Source: Planctomycetota bacterium (GTDB lineage Bacteria > Planctomycetota > PUPC01 > JACPCR01). From it: a DNA stretch of 26,875 bases. The stretch covers positions 1 to 26,875 of the forward strand of contig JASLXP010001069.1 of NCBI GenBank assembly GCA_030740295.1. Reading direction: 5' to 3'. Position 1 is the first letter of the stretch; each line of letters starts with the position of its first letter. The notes beneath the pieces are model-generated. The model was not told the origin of the DNA, made no database searches, and saw only the letters and a list, made by a program, of their open reading frames with translations. Shown here piece by piece: positions 1 to 8,300 of the stretch. The position numbers and the translations under genes are program-made.

Positions 1-220
1 TCAGGATTCACGGATTCAGGATTCACGGATTCAGGATTCACGGATTCAGGATTCACGGATTCAGGATTCACGGATTCAGGATTCACGGATTCAGGATTCA
101 CGGATTCAGGATTCACGGATTCACGGATTCAGGATTCAGGATTCAGGATTCACGATTCACGATTCACGATTCACGATTCACCATTCACCATTCACCATTC
201 ACCATTCACTCTTCACCTCT
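1..220. repeat. Heptamer-derived tandem repeat (minisatellite)
   Basis: Eight perfect 15-bp units (TCAGGATTCACGGAT) fill 1-120. After one TCACGGAT come three TCAGGAT, four TCACGAT, four TCACCAT and a degenerate TCACTCT (121-212). The 15-mer is a 7-mer plus an 8-mer, so everything derives from one TCANNAT heptamer whose middle bases change block by block. The array begins at base 1, so its true left edge is not seen. It lies downstream of the kinase gene, and no ORF of substance crosses it. It lacks the repeat-spacer layout of a CRISPR array. Confidence 0.95.
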
Positions 221-256
221 TTAATCATCATTCAGGATGCGGCATCCATTCTGCCA
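221..256. other. Short spacer between the tandem repeat and the kinase stop codon
   Basis: This AT-rich spacer carries further degenerate TCANNAT-like words and no clear terminator for the leftward kinase gene. I see no ORF or hairpin with a T-tract. Confidence 0.4.
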
Positions 257-1606
257 TTAACCATCTTCCGTCAAACATCCATCTGATGTGCTCAGGAGCT
301 GCTCGAAGCAATCCAGAGTTTCTTTGGCGGAAGGGCGATCCTCTGGGCGTTTCTGCAGCAGTCTTGAGACGATGTCTTCGACTTCGAGTGGTATATCAGG
401 GCGGACGGCACGGAGTGGTTTTGGTGCTTCGCTTATCTGCATCATGGCCACGGCCATTTTGTCGCCCTCGGCGGAGACGAACGGCACTTCTCCAGAGAGC
501 ATTTCATACAGCATGATCCCCAAGCTGTAGATATCCGCCTTGCCGTCGTACGGCTTGTTTCTCAGTCTCTCGGGCGACATGTATGCAGGGGTACCGAGGA
601 GCTCACCTGTGCTGGTCAGTTTCTCCGGATTAAGAGATTGGTCGATGGCTTTGGCTAAACCGAAATCGACGACCTTTACCGTTTCAGCACCGTTTTCCCG
701 GTGGAGAAAGACATTGGAGGGTTTGAGATCTCTGTGAACGAGACCTTCGGTGTGCACTTCGGTAAGCAGGTCGACGACTTGGATAAGCAGCTCGATCGCT
801 CGTTTGGGTGAAAGGGGGCCGGCAAGACGCAGAAGCTCCGCGACAGTTTCGCCAGTGAGCATCTCCATGACCAGATACGGGCTCCCCCAACTGGTTGAAT
901 CAATATCCATTACTCGAACCGCGTTTTTGTGTCTGACTCGGCAGGCGGCGACGGCCTCGCGGCGAAATCGCATGATGTCCTGCGAAGTAGTGAGGAGGCT
1001 CGTCTGAAGGATCTTGACCGCCACGGTCTGATTCAGGCTGAGGTGCTCGGCCTGAAAGACGGCGCCGAATCCGCCCATCCCAATCACCGATTCCAGCTTG
1101 TATTTTTTATCGATGATCTCGCCGACCGGGAGCTGTGGCGCTGAAGTGTCTACGCTGACTGTGTTCAGCGTAGTTGCGGCAGGCGCAGCCTCGCCAAGCT
1201 TGAGGTGGGTCTTGACCCGTGCGAGGACGATGGGGAAATCAAACGGTTTGATGACGTAATCGTTTGCGCCGAGATCCAGAGCCTTGACCACCTCTTCAGT
1301 GTCATCGACTGCTGTGGCCATGATGATGGGCAGCTCCGTCAGAGAGTATTTGATTCGAACGGCCTGGAGTACATCAATGCCGCTCAGCCCGGGCATCATG
1401 ATATCCAGAAGCACCAGTTGAAAACTCTCGCTGTCGATGAGTTCCAGGGCCTGCGCTCCATTCTCGGCCGCGGTCACCACATACCCGCCTCTCTTGAGCC
1501 GGCGCATGAGAATGTCTCTGTTGGTTGCGTCATCATCGACGACGAGGAGATGTGAGCCTTGATTGCCCTTCGCAGGCATTCGTAGTGTCGGTGGGATGTC
1601 GGCCAT
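257..1606 (-). CDS. Response regulator receiver domain fused to Ser/Thr protein kinase
   Basis: The protein is predicted to link an Asp-phosphorelay input to Ser/Thr phosphorylation in the cytoplasm. Numbering below starts at the far upstream TTG at 1654. A CheY-like receiver occupies about residues 35-152, with acidic VVDDD at 38-42, phospho-acceptor Asp84 in LLDIMMPG and conserved Lys136 in KPF. A 30-residue linker follows. A Hanks-type kinase runs from about 185 to 455: glycine loop GMGGFG (192-197), ATP lysine K214, HRDLKPSN (307-314), DFG (330-332) and GTPAYMSPE. All catalytic residues are present, so it should be active. No membrane segment is visible, unlike PknB-type receptors. Start is uncertain: ATG at 1606 (MADIPP) is used here, while ATG at 1630 and TTG at 1654 are also open; none has a good Shine-Dalgarno. 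It sits about 90 bp after the membrane-fusion gene on the same strand, suggesting co-transcription. Confidence 0.93.
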   Translation of the reverse strand: MADIPPTLRMPAKGNQGSHLLVVDDDATNRDILMRRLKRGGYVVTAAENGAQALELIDSESFQLVLLDIMMPGLSGIDVLQAVRIKYSLTELPIIMATAVDDTEEVVKALDLGANDYVIKPFDFPIVLARVKTHLKLGEAAPAATTLNTVSVDTSAPQLPVGEIIDKKYKLESVIGMGGFGAVFQAEHLSLNQTVAVKILQTSLLTTSQDIMRFRREAVAACRVRHKNAVRVMDIDSTSWGSPYLVMEMLTGETVAELLRLAGPLSPKRAIELLIQVVDLLTEVHTEGLVHRDLKPSNVFLHRENGAETVKVVDFGLAKAIDQSLNPEKLTSTGELLGTPAYMSPERLRNKPYDGKADIYSLGIMLYEMLSGEVPFVSAEGDKMAVAMMQISEAPKPLRAVRPDIPLEVEDIVSRLLQKRPEDRPSAKETLDCFEQLLSTSDGCLTEDG

Positions 1607-1699
1607 TAATTCTGTTCCATGGACCTTCATCCACTTTTTGGGAGAACAGTTCAACCAGAGTTCAGTCTCTCGTTGGGCCTTTCGTTTTCTATCGTTTTA

Positions 1700-3670
1700 C
1701 TATTCCCGATCGGCCAATGGCGTGGAGGCGGGTCTGTTTTTCTGGGACGGCTCGGGGGCAGCCTCGCCTTTGATGGTCGCCATCACCTTGAGTGTCTCGC
1801 CGGCAAACGTGACAGGAGTCGTACACAGAATCTCTTCATTCTCAAGGCCACGGACAACGACCGTCTCCTGGTCGCCCCAGAGGATTTCAATCTTCCGTCG
1901 TACGAGGAAAGAACTGCTGTCTTTAGCCTTTGCTGCTGGATCGGAGGGCTTCGATTTTCCTGCCGGCCTTGTCTCCTTTGTGACCAGCAGGACCTGGTTG
2001 CCTTCGCGGATCGAAGAACGCGGAATGACAATGACGTCTGCCAGCACACGGCCGGAGATTTCCGCCTCGACAAACTGGCCCACTTTCAACGGTGGTTGCC
2101 CCTCGCGCTTTCCATATGGATTCTTAATTTCGGCAACGACAAAGAGCTGCCGACTCTTCACATCGAAGGCCCCCTCAGCCCTCGCAATGTGCCCCTCCCA
2201 CGTGAATGCGTGCCGGCCGATCGTGGCATGAAGCTGGGCTCTGGGCGCGTTTGCCTCGCCTTCCCAGGCATCCCCTCGGTATTTGTAAGGCAGGTCGAGG
2301 TAATCCAGTTGGCGGCTGGGCACCGGCAGGCGGACCTCGGCGTAATCCACTCCGTAGATGGTGGACAGCACGGTAGTCCGTGAAACTGTCTGGCCAAGGT
2401 CCACGAAACGCCGCAGGACGCGTCCCGCGTAAGGGGCACGGATCTTCGTCCGTTCCAGGTTAAGGCGTGCCTGAGCCAGTTCAGCCTTTGAGGCCGTGAT
2501 GATCGCCTGTGCGGTTTCAATCTGTGATTCCACAAGGCCAAGGTCGAGCTCGCGCTGTTTGAGCTGCGCGGCCGCGGCATCCACCGCGACTTTTGCCGTG
2601 GCGATCTGTGGATCGGCCAGTTTGAGATTCTGCTGTTTCAACTGAAGCTTCGCTCCCGACGCATCCACTCCTGCCTGCGCCGTGGCGATCTCCGGCTTCG
2701 ATAGCGCAACATCATTCTTTGCCTGCATCAACTGCGCTTCCGCGGCGCCTACAGCGGCCTCGGCATTCTTTATCTGAGGTCCGCTTAGAGTGACATCCAG
2801 CTCGGCCTGCATGAGCAGGGCCTCCGCCGCTGCCACCGCGGCTCTTGCTGCGTTCAATTGTGGAACGCGCAGTGCAAGCTCACCGGGCTTCGAGCCGTCT
2901 CCAATCGATTTCCAGTCCTCTGCAGCCTGTTTGGCCTTTGCCTCTTCTTCTTTCAGTTGGCTTTTCGCTTCCGCCAGCTTCGACATGGCCGCAGCCACCA
3001 TCGCCTGCATGCTCTTCGCGGAGACCTTCTCCTGCTCCACACCCAGACTTGATTTGGAGACCGTCGACTCCGCCACCGTAATCGTGGTCTTGCGACTCTC
3101 TGCTGCAATCTGCGCATACTTCAGAGCGGCGGCCGCTTTCGACAGGTCGGCCTTGGCCGCGGTGACCTCGACTTCTCGATTTACCGCGCTGATGCGTTCC
3201 TCTTCGAGAGAGAAGACTGCCTTGGAATGCAACGCCTTTGCTTCCGTAACGAATGCAGACTTGGTCAGCTCGCCCACCTTGACGCGCTCGAGTTCGAGTT
3301 CCGATTGTCGAAGCCTGGATTTCGCAAGGGTGACAGCCACCTCGTAATCCCTGGGATCGATCTCAACCAGCACGTCCTCTTTCTCGAAGAATCCGCCTTC
3401 ACGAAAGGCAGGCGCAATCTTTACGATCCTTCCGATCACTTCAGGAGTGAGCGTGCTTTGAGTTTTGGCTTGAACCGTCCCCTGCGAAGTGAGCACCACC
3501 TGATAGTCCTGCTTCTTCAGCCTGACCGCATCCACCGCCAGAATCGAAGACCGCTGGCCACGCCGACGCGGCTTGGGGGCACGTTTCATGATCTCCAGAT
3601 AGCCGAAGTACGCCCCCCCGATTACGGCAATCGGCAGCAGGACGCGAAGGATGGTCTTGAGTACTTTCAT
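1700..3670 (-). CDS. Periplasmic adaptor (HlyD/AcrA-type membrane-fusion protein) with extended coiled coil
   Basis: This is a membrane-fusion subunit that would bridge an inner-membrane transporter to the outer-membrane channel encoded upstream. Residues 5-27 form one N-terminal membrane anchor. A biotinyl/lipoyl-like half-motif lies near 62-110 (GxVxA, ending in LVEIDPRDYE), then a long Ala/Gln/Glu-rich helical hairpin at about 110-410, and the second lipoyl half at RAPYAGRV (411-418). Beta-barrel and membrane-proximal domains follow to about 640. At 656 residues it is much longer than the roughly 350-420 usual for RND adaptors. The extra length is in the hairpin, where four 28-residue units (282-393) repeat in tandem, with part-units on each side. 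The ATG at 3670 has no Shine-Dalgarno; a heptamer repeat array lies only a few bases upstream. No pump gene is adjacent. Confidence 0.92.
   Translation of the reverse strand: MKVLKTILRVLLPIAVIGGAYFGYLEIMKRAPKPRRRGQRSSILAVDAVRLKKQDYQVVLTSQGTVQAKTQSTLTPEVIGRIVKIAPAFREGGFFEKEDVLVEIDPRDYEVAVTLAKSRLRQSELELERVKVGELTKSAFVTEAKALHSKAVFSLEEERISAVNREVEVTAAKADLSKAAAALKYAQIAAESRKTTITVAESTVSKSSLGVEQEKVSAKSMQAMVAAAMSKLAEAKSQLKEEEAKAKQAAEDWKSIGDGSKPGELALRVPQLNAARAAVAAAEALLMQAELDVTLSGPQIKNAEAAVGAAEAQLMQAKNDVALSKPEIATAQAGVDASGAKLQLKQQNLKLADPQIATAKVAVDAAAAQLKQRELDLGLVESQIETAQAIITASKAELAQARLNLERTKIRAPYAGRVLRRFVDLGQTVSRTTVLSTIYGVDYAEVRLPVPSRQLDYLDLPYKYRGDAWEGEANAPRAQLHATIGRHAFTWEGHIARAEGAFDVKSRQLFVVAEIKNPYGKREGQPPLKVGQFVEAEISGRVLADVIVIPRSSIREGNQVLLVTKETRPAGKSKPSDPAAKAKDSSSFLVRRKIEILWGDQETVVVRGLENEEILCTTPVTFAGETLKVMATIKGEAAPEPSQKNRPASTPLADRE
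2444..2881 (-). repeat. 28-residue (84-bp) internal repeats in the adaptor coiled coil
   Basis: Units begin AEALLMQ (residue 282), AEAQLMQ (310), SGAKLQL (338) and AAAQLKQ (366), each exactly 28 residues. They share a core of the type P-Q-I-x-x-A-x-x-x-V-x-A. A C-terminal half-unit precedes them (264-281) and an N-terminal part-unit SKAELAQ follows (394-409). Twenty-eight residues is four heptads, as expected for in-register lengthening of a coiled coil by duplication. Confidence 0.9.
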
Positions 3671-3677
3671 CAGTGGG

Positions 3678-3709
3678 TGATGCGTAATGCGTAATGAGTA
3701 ATGAGTAAG
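3678..3709. repeat. Heptamer repeat array (GTAATGN), left copy
   Basis: Units of the type GTAATGC/GTAATGA recur at 7-bp spacing in the gap between the adaptor and outer-membrane factor genes. The array starts 8 bases upstream of the adaptor ATG. It is complementary to the array at 3809-3841. Confidence 0.85.
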
Positions 3710-3808
3710 TATTGTGCAAGCGAGAGCAGGGGTGGCTTGAAAGCGGCCCGGGAAGGCTGCTCAGTGCCTAACCGCAGGCCCAGGCAAAACCGGCACTCCG
3801 GATTCCAG

Positions 3809-3841
3809 CTTACTCATTACGCATTACTTATTACGTATTAC
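3809..3841. repeat. Heptamer repeat array (ATTACNN), right copy
   Basis: Units ATTACGC, ATTACTT and ATTACGT follow one another at 7-bp spacing. Bases 3809-3834 pair with 3684-3709 at 23 of 26 positions, giving an inverted repeat around a loop of about 100 bases. The stop codon of the outer-membrane factor (3838-3840, TAA on the minus strand) is formed by the repeat itself. Confidence 0.85.
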
Positions 3842-5244
3842 CTCTCGAACCCACCGCCCAGCGCCAGGTAGAGCGCAACACGGTTTTCGAGAAGCACAGA
3901 CTGTATGGCAATTAATTCGCTCTGCACCTGAAACGTCCTTCGCTGGGCGGTCAGTAAGGTGATGATCTCGACCAGCCCGCCGCTGTAATCCTCAAGCGCC
4001 TTTGCCTCTGCGGCTTGTGATTCTTCGACTGCCTGCCTTAGAGCGACTTCCTGCTTCTTGAGGTACTCCTCGTTTTTCAGTGCTGTCTCAACTTCGCGAA
4101 AAGCGATCAGGGCTGCTCCCGCGAATTCAGCGATGGCCTGATCCTCCTGGGCCTCCGCCAGAGCAACTCTGGCCTTCAGTCGGCCAGCATTGAAAACCGG
4201 CTGAGTCAGCCCGACCGCAATGTTCCAGATAAGAAAGTTGAAATTGAGGACATCCTGGAGGGCATCCGTTGAGGTGCCACCGTTGCCCGTCAGTCGAAGG
4301 GCCGGTAGCCGGTTCTTGCGCTCGCCCTTCAGGCGGCTGCGGGATGCCTCCAGGCGAATCGCGGCAGAGACCATATCGGGACGCCTCTGCAGCAACTGCG
4401 AGGGCAAACCCGCGGGCACGGCGGCGCTCATCGTCGGGAGTTCTGCGGCGACCTCGAGCTCAGCAGACGGATATCGTCCGAGCACTGTCTCCAGCACACG
4501 TCTGGTGGCATCCAGCACTCGATGGCGGGCCTCGAGCCTGCTCTTCGCGCTGGCCACCTCCGCTTTGCCCAATCGATAATCGACGACCGACAGGGCGCCG
4601 TCCCTCGCTCGACCGCGAATCGCTGCGAGAGACTTCTCAAAGCTCTCAACGGTCCGGACAGCCAGTTCGACCTGTCGCCGGGCCGCGATGGTTTCAAACC
4701 AGCCACGCGCCACCAGGGCCGCCAGCGAAAGCCTCGCAGCCGCAAAATCTGCCTGCGCGGCCCGGAAACCCTGATTGGCGGCCCGCCGTTCATCACGAAG
4801 TTTCCCCCAGATATCCGCTTCCCACACCACGCGGAGATTGAGGCCGAAATCCGTGCTCTTTATCGTACGCCTCACCGCGCCGCTGTTGAAGATCCGTTCA
4901 CTCTTGGAGGCATCCAGACTCAGTGTCGCATCGGGATAAACGCTGGCACCTTCAATCCGCGCCAGTGCTCCGGCTGCCTGCAGTCGTGCTGCCACCAGTC
5001 GCAGGTTCCAATTTTTCTTGAAGGCCTCCCGTACCAGCAGAGGCAACTGCTCGTCCGTAAAATCAGCCAGCCAGTTTTGCGGGGCAGCATCTTGGGCAAG
5101 TTCGCCAGACCACTGAGTTGGAGGAGCAGGCAGCACGACCGATTTGCCCTGACGTGCAGTACAGCCCGCGCAAAGGAGGATGGCCAGCATCGTGGCGCAG
5201 GTTGAAAACCTGCACCACAGCAATCTACACGAACATGAAAACAT
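3838..5244 (-). CDS. TolC/NodT-type outer-membrane efflux lipoprotein
   Basis: This is the outer-membrane channel subunit of a tripartite efflux or secretion system. The N-terminus is a lipoprotein-like signal ending LLCAGC; the -3 position is Cys rather than Leu, so the lipobox is imperfect. The mature part has the two-fold repeated helical architecture of the OEP family: FTDEQLPLLVREAF and RLVAARLQAAGA helices early, LPSQLLQRRPDM in the middle, and VGLTQPVFNAGR near the second strand pair. The last two of these are classic NodT-family motifs. At 468 residues it is of normal length. ATG at 5244 is chosen; TTG at 5253 is in frame but adds nothing. The signal region is unusually Cys-rich (C4, C6, C12, C17, C27 and the lipid Cys; approximate positions). 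It is first in the leftward unit, followed by the adaptor 167 bp downstream. Confidence 0.92.
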   Translation of the reverse strand: MFSCSCRLLWCRFSTCATMLAILLCAGCTARQGKSVVLPAPPTQWSGELAQDAAPQNWLADFTDEQLPLLVREAFKKNWNLRLVAARLQAAGALARIEGASVYPDATLSLDASKSERIFNSGAVRRTIKSTDFGLNLRVVWEADIWGKLRDERRAANQGFRAAQADFAAARLSLAALVARGWFETIAARRQVELAVRTVESFEKSLAAIRGRARDGALSVVDYRLGKAEVASAKSRLEARHRVLDATRRVLETVLGRYPSAELEVAAELPTMSAAVPAGLPSQLLQRRPDMVSAAIRLEASRSRLKGERKNRLPALRLTGNGGTSTDALQDVLNFNFLIWNIAVGLTQPVFNAGRLKARVALAEAQEDQAIAEFAGAALIAFREVETALKNEEYLKKQEVALRQAVEESQAAEAKALEDYSGGLVEIITLLTAQRRTFQVQSELIAIQSVLLENRVALYLALGGGFER

Positions 5245-5349
5245 CCTGTTCAAACTCTTGTCCGCTTATTCTGACATAAGACCGTTAGTGCCTGGGGAAC
5301 GAGCATCATATCCTTACTTGAGTGTTTGTTCGCACGATGTCCGGCCTCC

Positions 5350-8300
5350 ATGAATACAAGACACTCCCTCTTTCTCCTTACGGCCTTCATTTCGTTTGGG
5401 CTTGTCCATGCCGAGCCCAAGACCATTGCCATCGTCTCCCATCGGCCCAACACCCGGGGCACATGGGGGCCGTTGAAGCAAGACCAGGCATTCCGGCTCG
5501 CAGCGGGTGTTATCTTGAGCGAACACCTTTCGAAGACGCCCAGCCTGAGTTTGCTCGACTGGCACAGTACGTCCGGCACCGCAGGGATCGTAAAGTCTGG
5601 TCTCTACATTTTTCAGAGCGGCGATGACAGCGATCCCGGCTTCCGATGGAAACAATGGCGTGAGCTAATCCGGGCTGATTTCTTTGTGGAGTATTTGATT
5701 ACGCAAAAGGCGTTCACCTTTGACGTTCATACGAAATCAAAGACCGCGAGCAAGACCATCGCATCGCCTGCAAGGCAGCCGAAGCTCGCCATCGGGCAGT
5801 TTGTTTCGTTCGTGTATCAACACACCGGCACGAAGCTGACAGAAGAGCAGCAGCAAAAGCTTGAAGACCCGGAAACCACGGAACCGTCGCTGTTGTTTCG
5901 ATGGGCCGAGTGGTACGACCACCGTCCCAACATGTATAACGATAATCCCTGGGGAGACCCCAACGCATCCGCGGCGGCAATCATTCAGAAAGATCCCAAA
6001 TTCATGCGCGGCCTTGCCTGGGCCCTTACTATGCGTCTGCGACCGATTCAGAAACGAACGGGAGCCGGGCCGGTAAAGAAACGCATCGCCAATCCGGTGG
6101 ATTTCGATAACCACGTGCTGAGGGTCCTTGACACTCGCTGGGCCCCGATGGTACTGCCGTCGTACAGGGCCCGCCTGAAAGATCCGCAACTGCTCAAGGA
6201 TTCGATCAAGGTGCTCGCGTCCTCCGAGATCCACTTCGAGCCGGCGGACATCGAAACTGAGGAAGATGACGGTTTGGGCCTGGACGATGTGAAGCCGACC
6301 GTGCAGGCCAAAACGACGCCGGAGATCCGCAAGAACGTCTGTCTGGCATTGTCAGGACATCGGAGTCCTGTCGTGTTGTCCCAGATCATTCGCGTGCTCG
6401 AAGTCGATGAAAACGCGGCTGTGCGTGCCGCTGCGGCCGAATCGCTGGGAGGCTGGCCGGACGATGACGATGTAGAGGCCACTCTTCATAAAAATGCAAC
6501 GGAAGACCCGGAGGCCCTGGTGCGGCTCGCGGCGTTTGAGTCGCTGGCAAAGGTGAAGGCCCTGAATGATCCGCGTCTGGCATTGGCCCTAACCGACAAA
6601 TCGGCCGAGGTGAAGCAGTTTGCCTTTTCATGGCTGGCTCAACAGGAAGGTGCGTCAGAGAAAGTGCGGGCCCTTGTGCTGAAGGCGATGGGCGGCACAG
6701 ATGCGGAGCTCCGTGTCCGGGCCTTTGAAATTGCTCCCACGGTTTTTCAGAAGGGAGGCCGGATTTCGGCAGAGATTAAGAATGCGCTGACCAGCGGCAG
6801 CGACCGGCTCCAACTGGCGGCGATGAATGCTGTGAGCCACTTCGAACTGAGGGCGATGCTGCCGGTCATCGGAGAGCATCTTCTAAGGGTCAGCAACGAA
6901 GACGTCCGCACGTCTGCCACTGAGACCATGCTGCAACTGAGCCCGGCGTTGCTGAACAAGCTCGTCAAGGCCGTTGGCACTGACATCGCGCCCGGCGTCC
7001 TTATCGCCCTTGCCCGCGGAATTGGCCGTCACGGGGGTAAAGAGCATCAGCCCTTTGTCGAGACTCTCCTGAAAAGCCAGGCCCGCGCGGTCAGGCAAGC
7101 CGCGGGCAACGCCCTCTACCGCATCGCTGCTGACAATCGCACGACCATGATTCGCTCGATGCTGGTCGACCCGAGCATGCGCGCCAACTTTTCCGCACTC
7201 CGCCTGATGGGTCGCATTAGAGGCGACCTACTCGACGACCTCGTCTGGGCCGCGGAACGCCACTCCAACGAATACGTCCGTGCCCGTGCGATGCACAGTC
7301 TGGACGGGATGGACCATTCTCAGATTCACGGCATCGCGCTTCGTGCGCTTTCCTCTTCCTACTGGATTACCAGACTCTACGGCGCAGACATCCTGACCCG
7401 CCGGGCCATGCCAGGGGATGCAGAAACCCTGAAGGCGGCGTTCTCGAGTAATCGGGACAAGTGGCTGAAACTCATCCTCGAAGATGCTCTCTGTAAAAGT
7501 GAAGGCCGCCAGCCCCCTGAGCGCACCCGCCTCCGTCTCGGCAAACGGAAGCACATCGAGGGAGGCGAATTGCCCAACGGCTGGCAGCTCTGGCAGGGCA
7601 CGATTCCCAAGGATAAGAAGGAAGCGCGAAAGTTGGTCGAGGAGGGTTACAGATTTGGCCGTGTATTCAGCGCGCCTGCAAGCAACGCCATGTGGGCCAT
7701 GCAAACCTGGGAAGACAGCAAAGGAAAGATGGACATCTACCTGCTGCACATGCGCAGCCAGTTCGATGGCAGACTCAATGACGCTGCGCCGTTCATGAAT
7801 CACCTGATGTTTTTCGATGAGCCGCACGGCCCCGGCGGCGGTAACGGCGCGGATAAGCTTCGAGCGTTTCTGCTGGAATTCGGCCGGCCCGATCTGATTC
7901 CCGATGCAAACGGCAAAACCCCGCCGTTACCAGCACGCGTAAGAAGCGCGTTTGGTTACTGGAATCGAAAAACTATCGGCGAGCTATCTAATTTTATCGT
8001 GGGCGTTACTCGCATGACCTTTGGACGGCAGTATCCGGATATCAAGATGTATCCCCAGACGATGACCTATTTCGGTTCGCAGGCCGACGCGTACGATATC
8101 ACCGATACGGACGGTGATTACTCGTGGCGTTACGATCACAGCAACCTTTTCGGCCATTACGGCAAGACCGCGCTGATGCGGGCCATCCATCCCGATCAAC
8201 TGGTGGGCATGGTGACCTGGATGGGCTATATCCGGCCGGCGAGATTTCAGCTTGACCGTGTTTTCACCGACACAAAATTCCCCGAGGGACCATGGCGTCC

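Noticed and set aside
1..220. CRISPR array at the window start
   Set aside because: Units are directly adjacent heptamers or 15-mers with no unique spacers of constant length.
1563..2383. Long plus-strand ORFs (222 and 254 residues) opposite the adaptor gene
   Set aside because: They are antisense to a clear adaptor gene, have low-complexity composition and no family features.
7228..7827. 199-residue minus-strand ORF inside the HEAT-protein gene
   Set aside because: It is antisense to a well-supported frame and has no recognisable domain or ribosome site.
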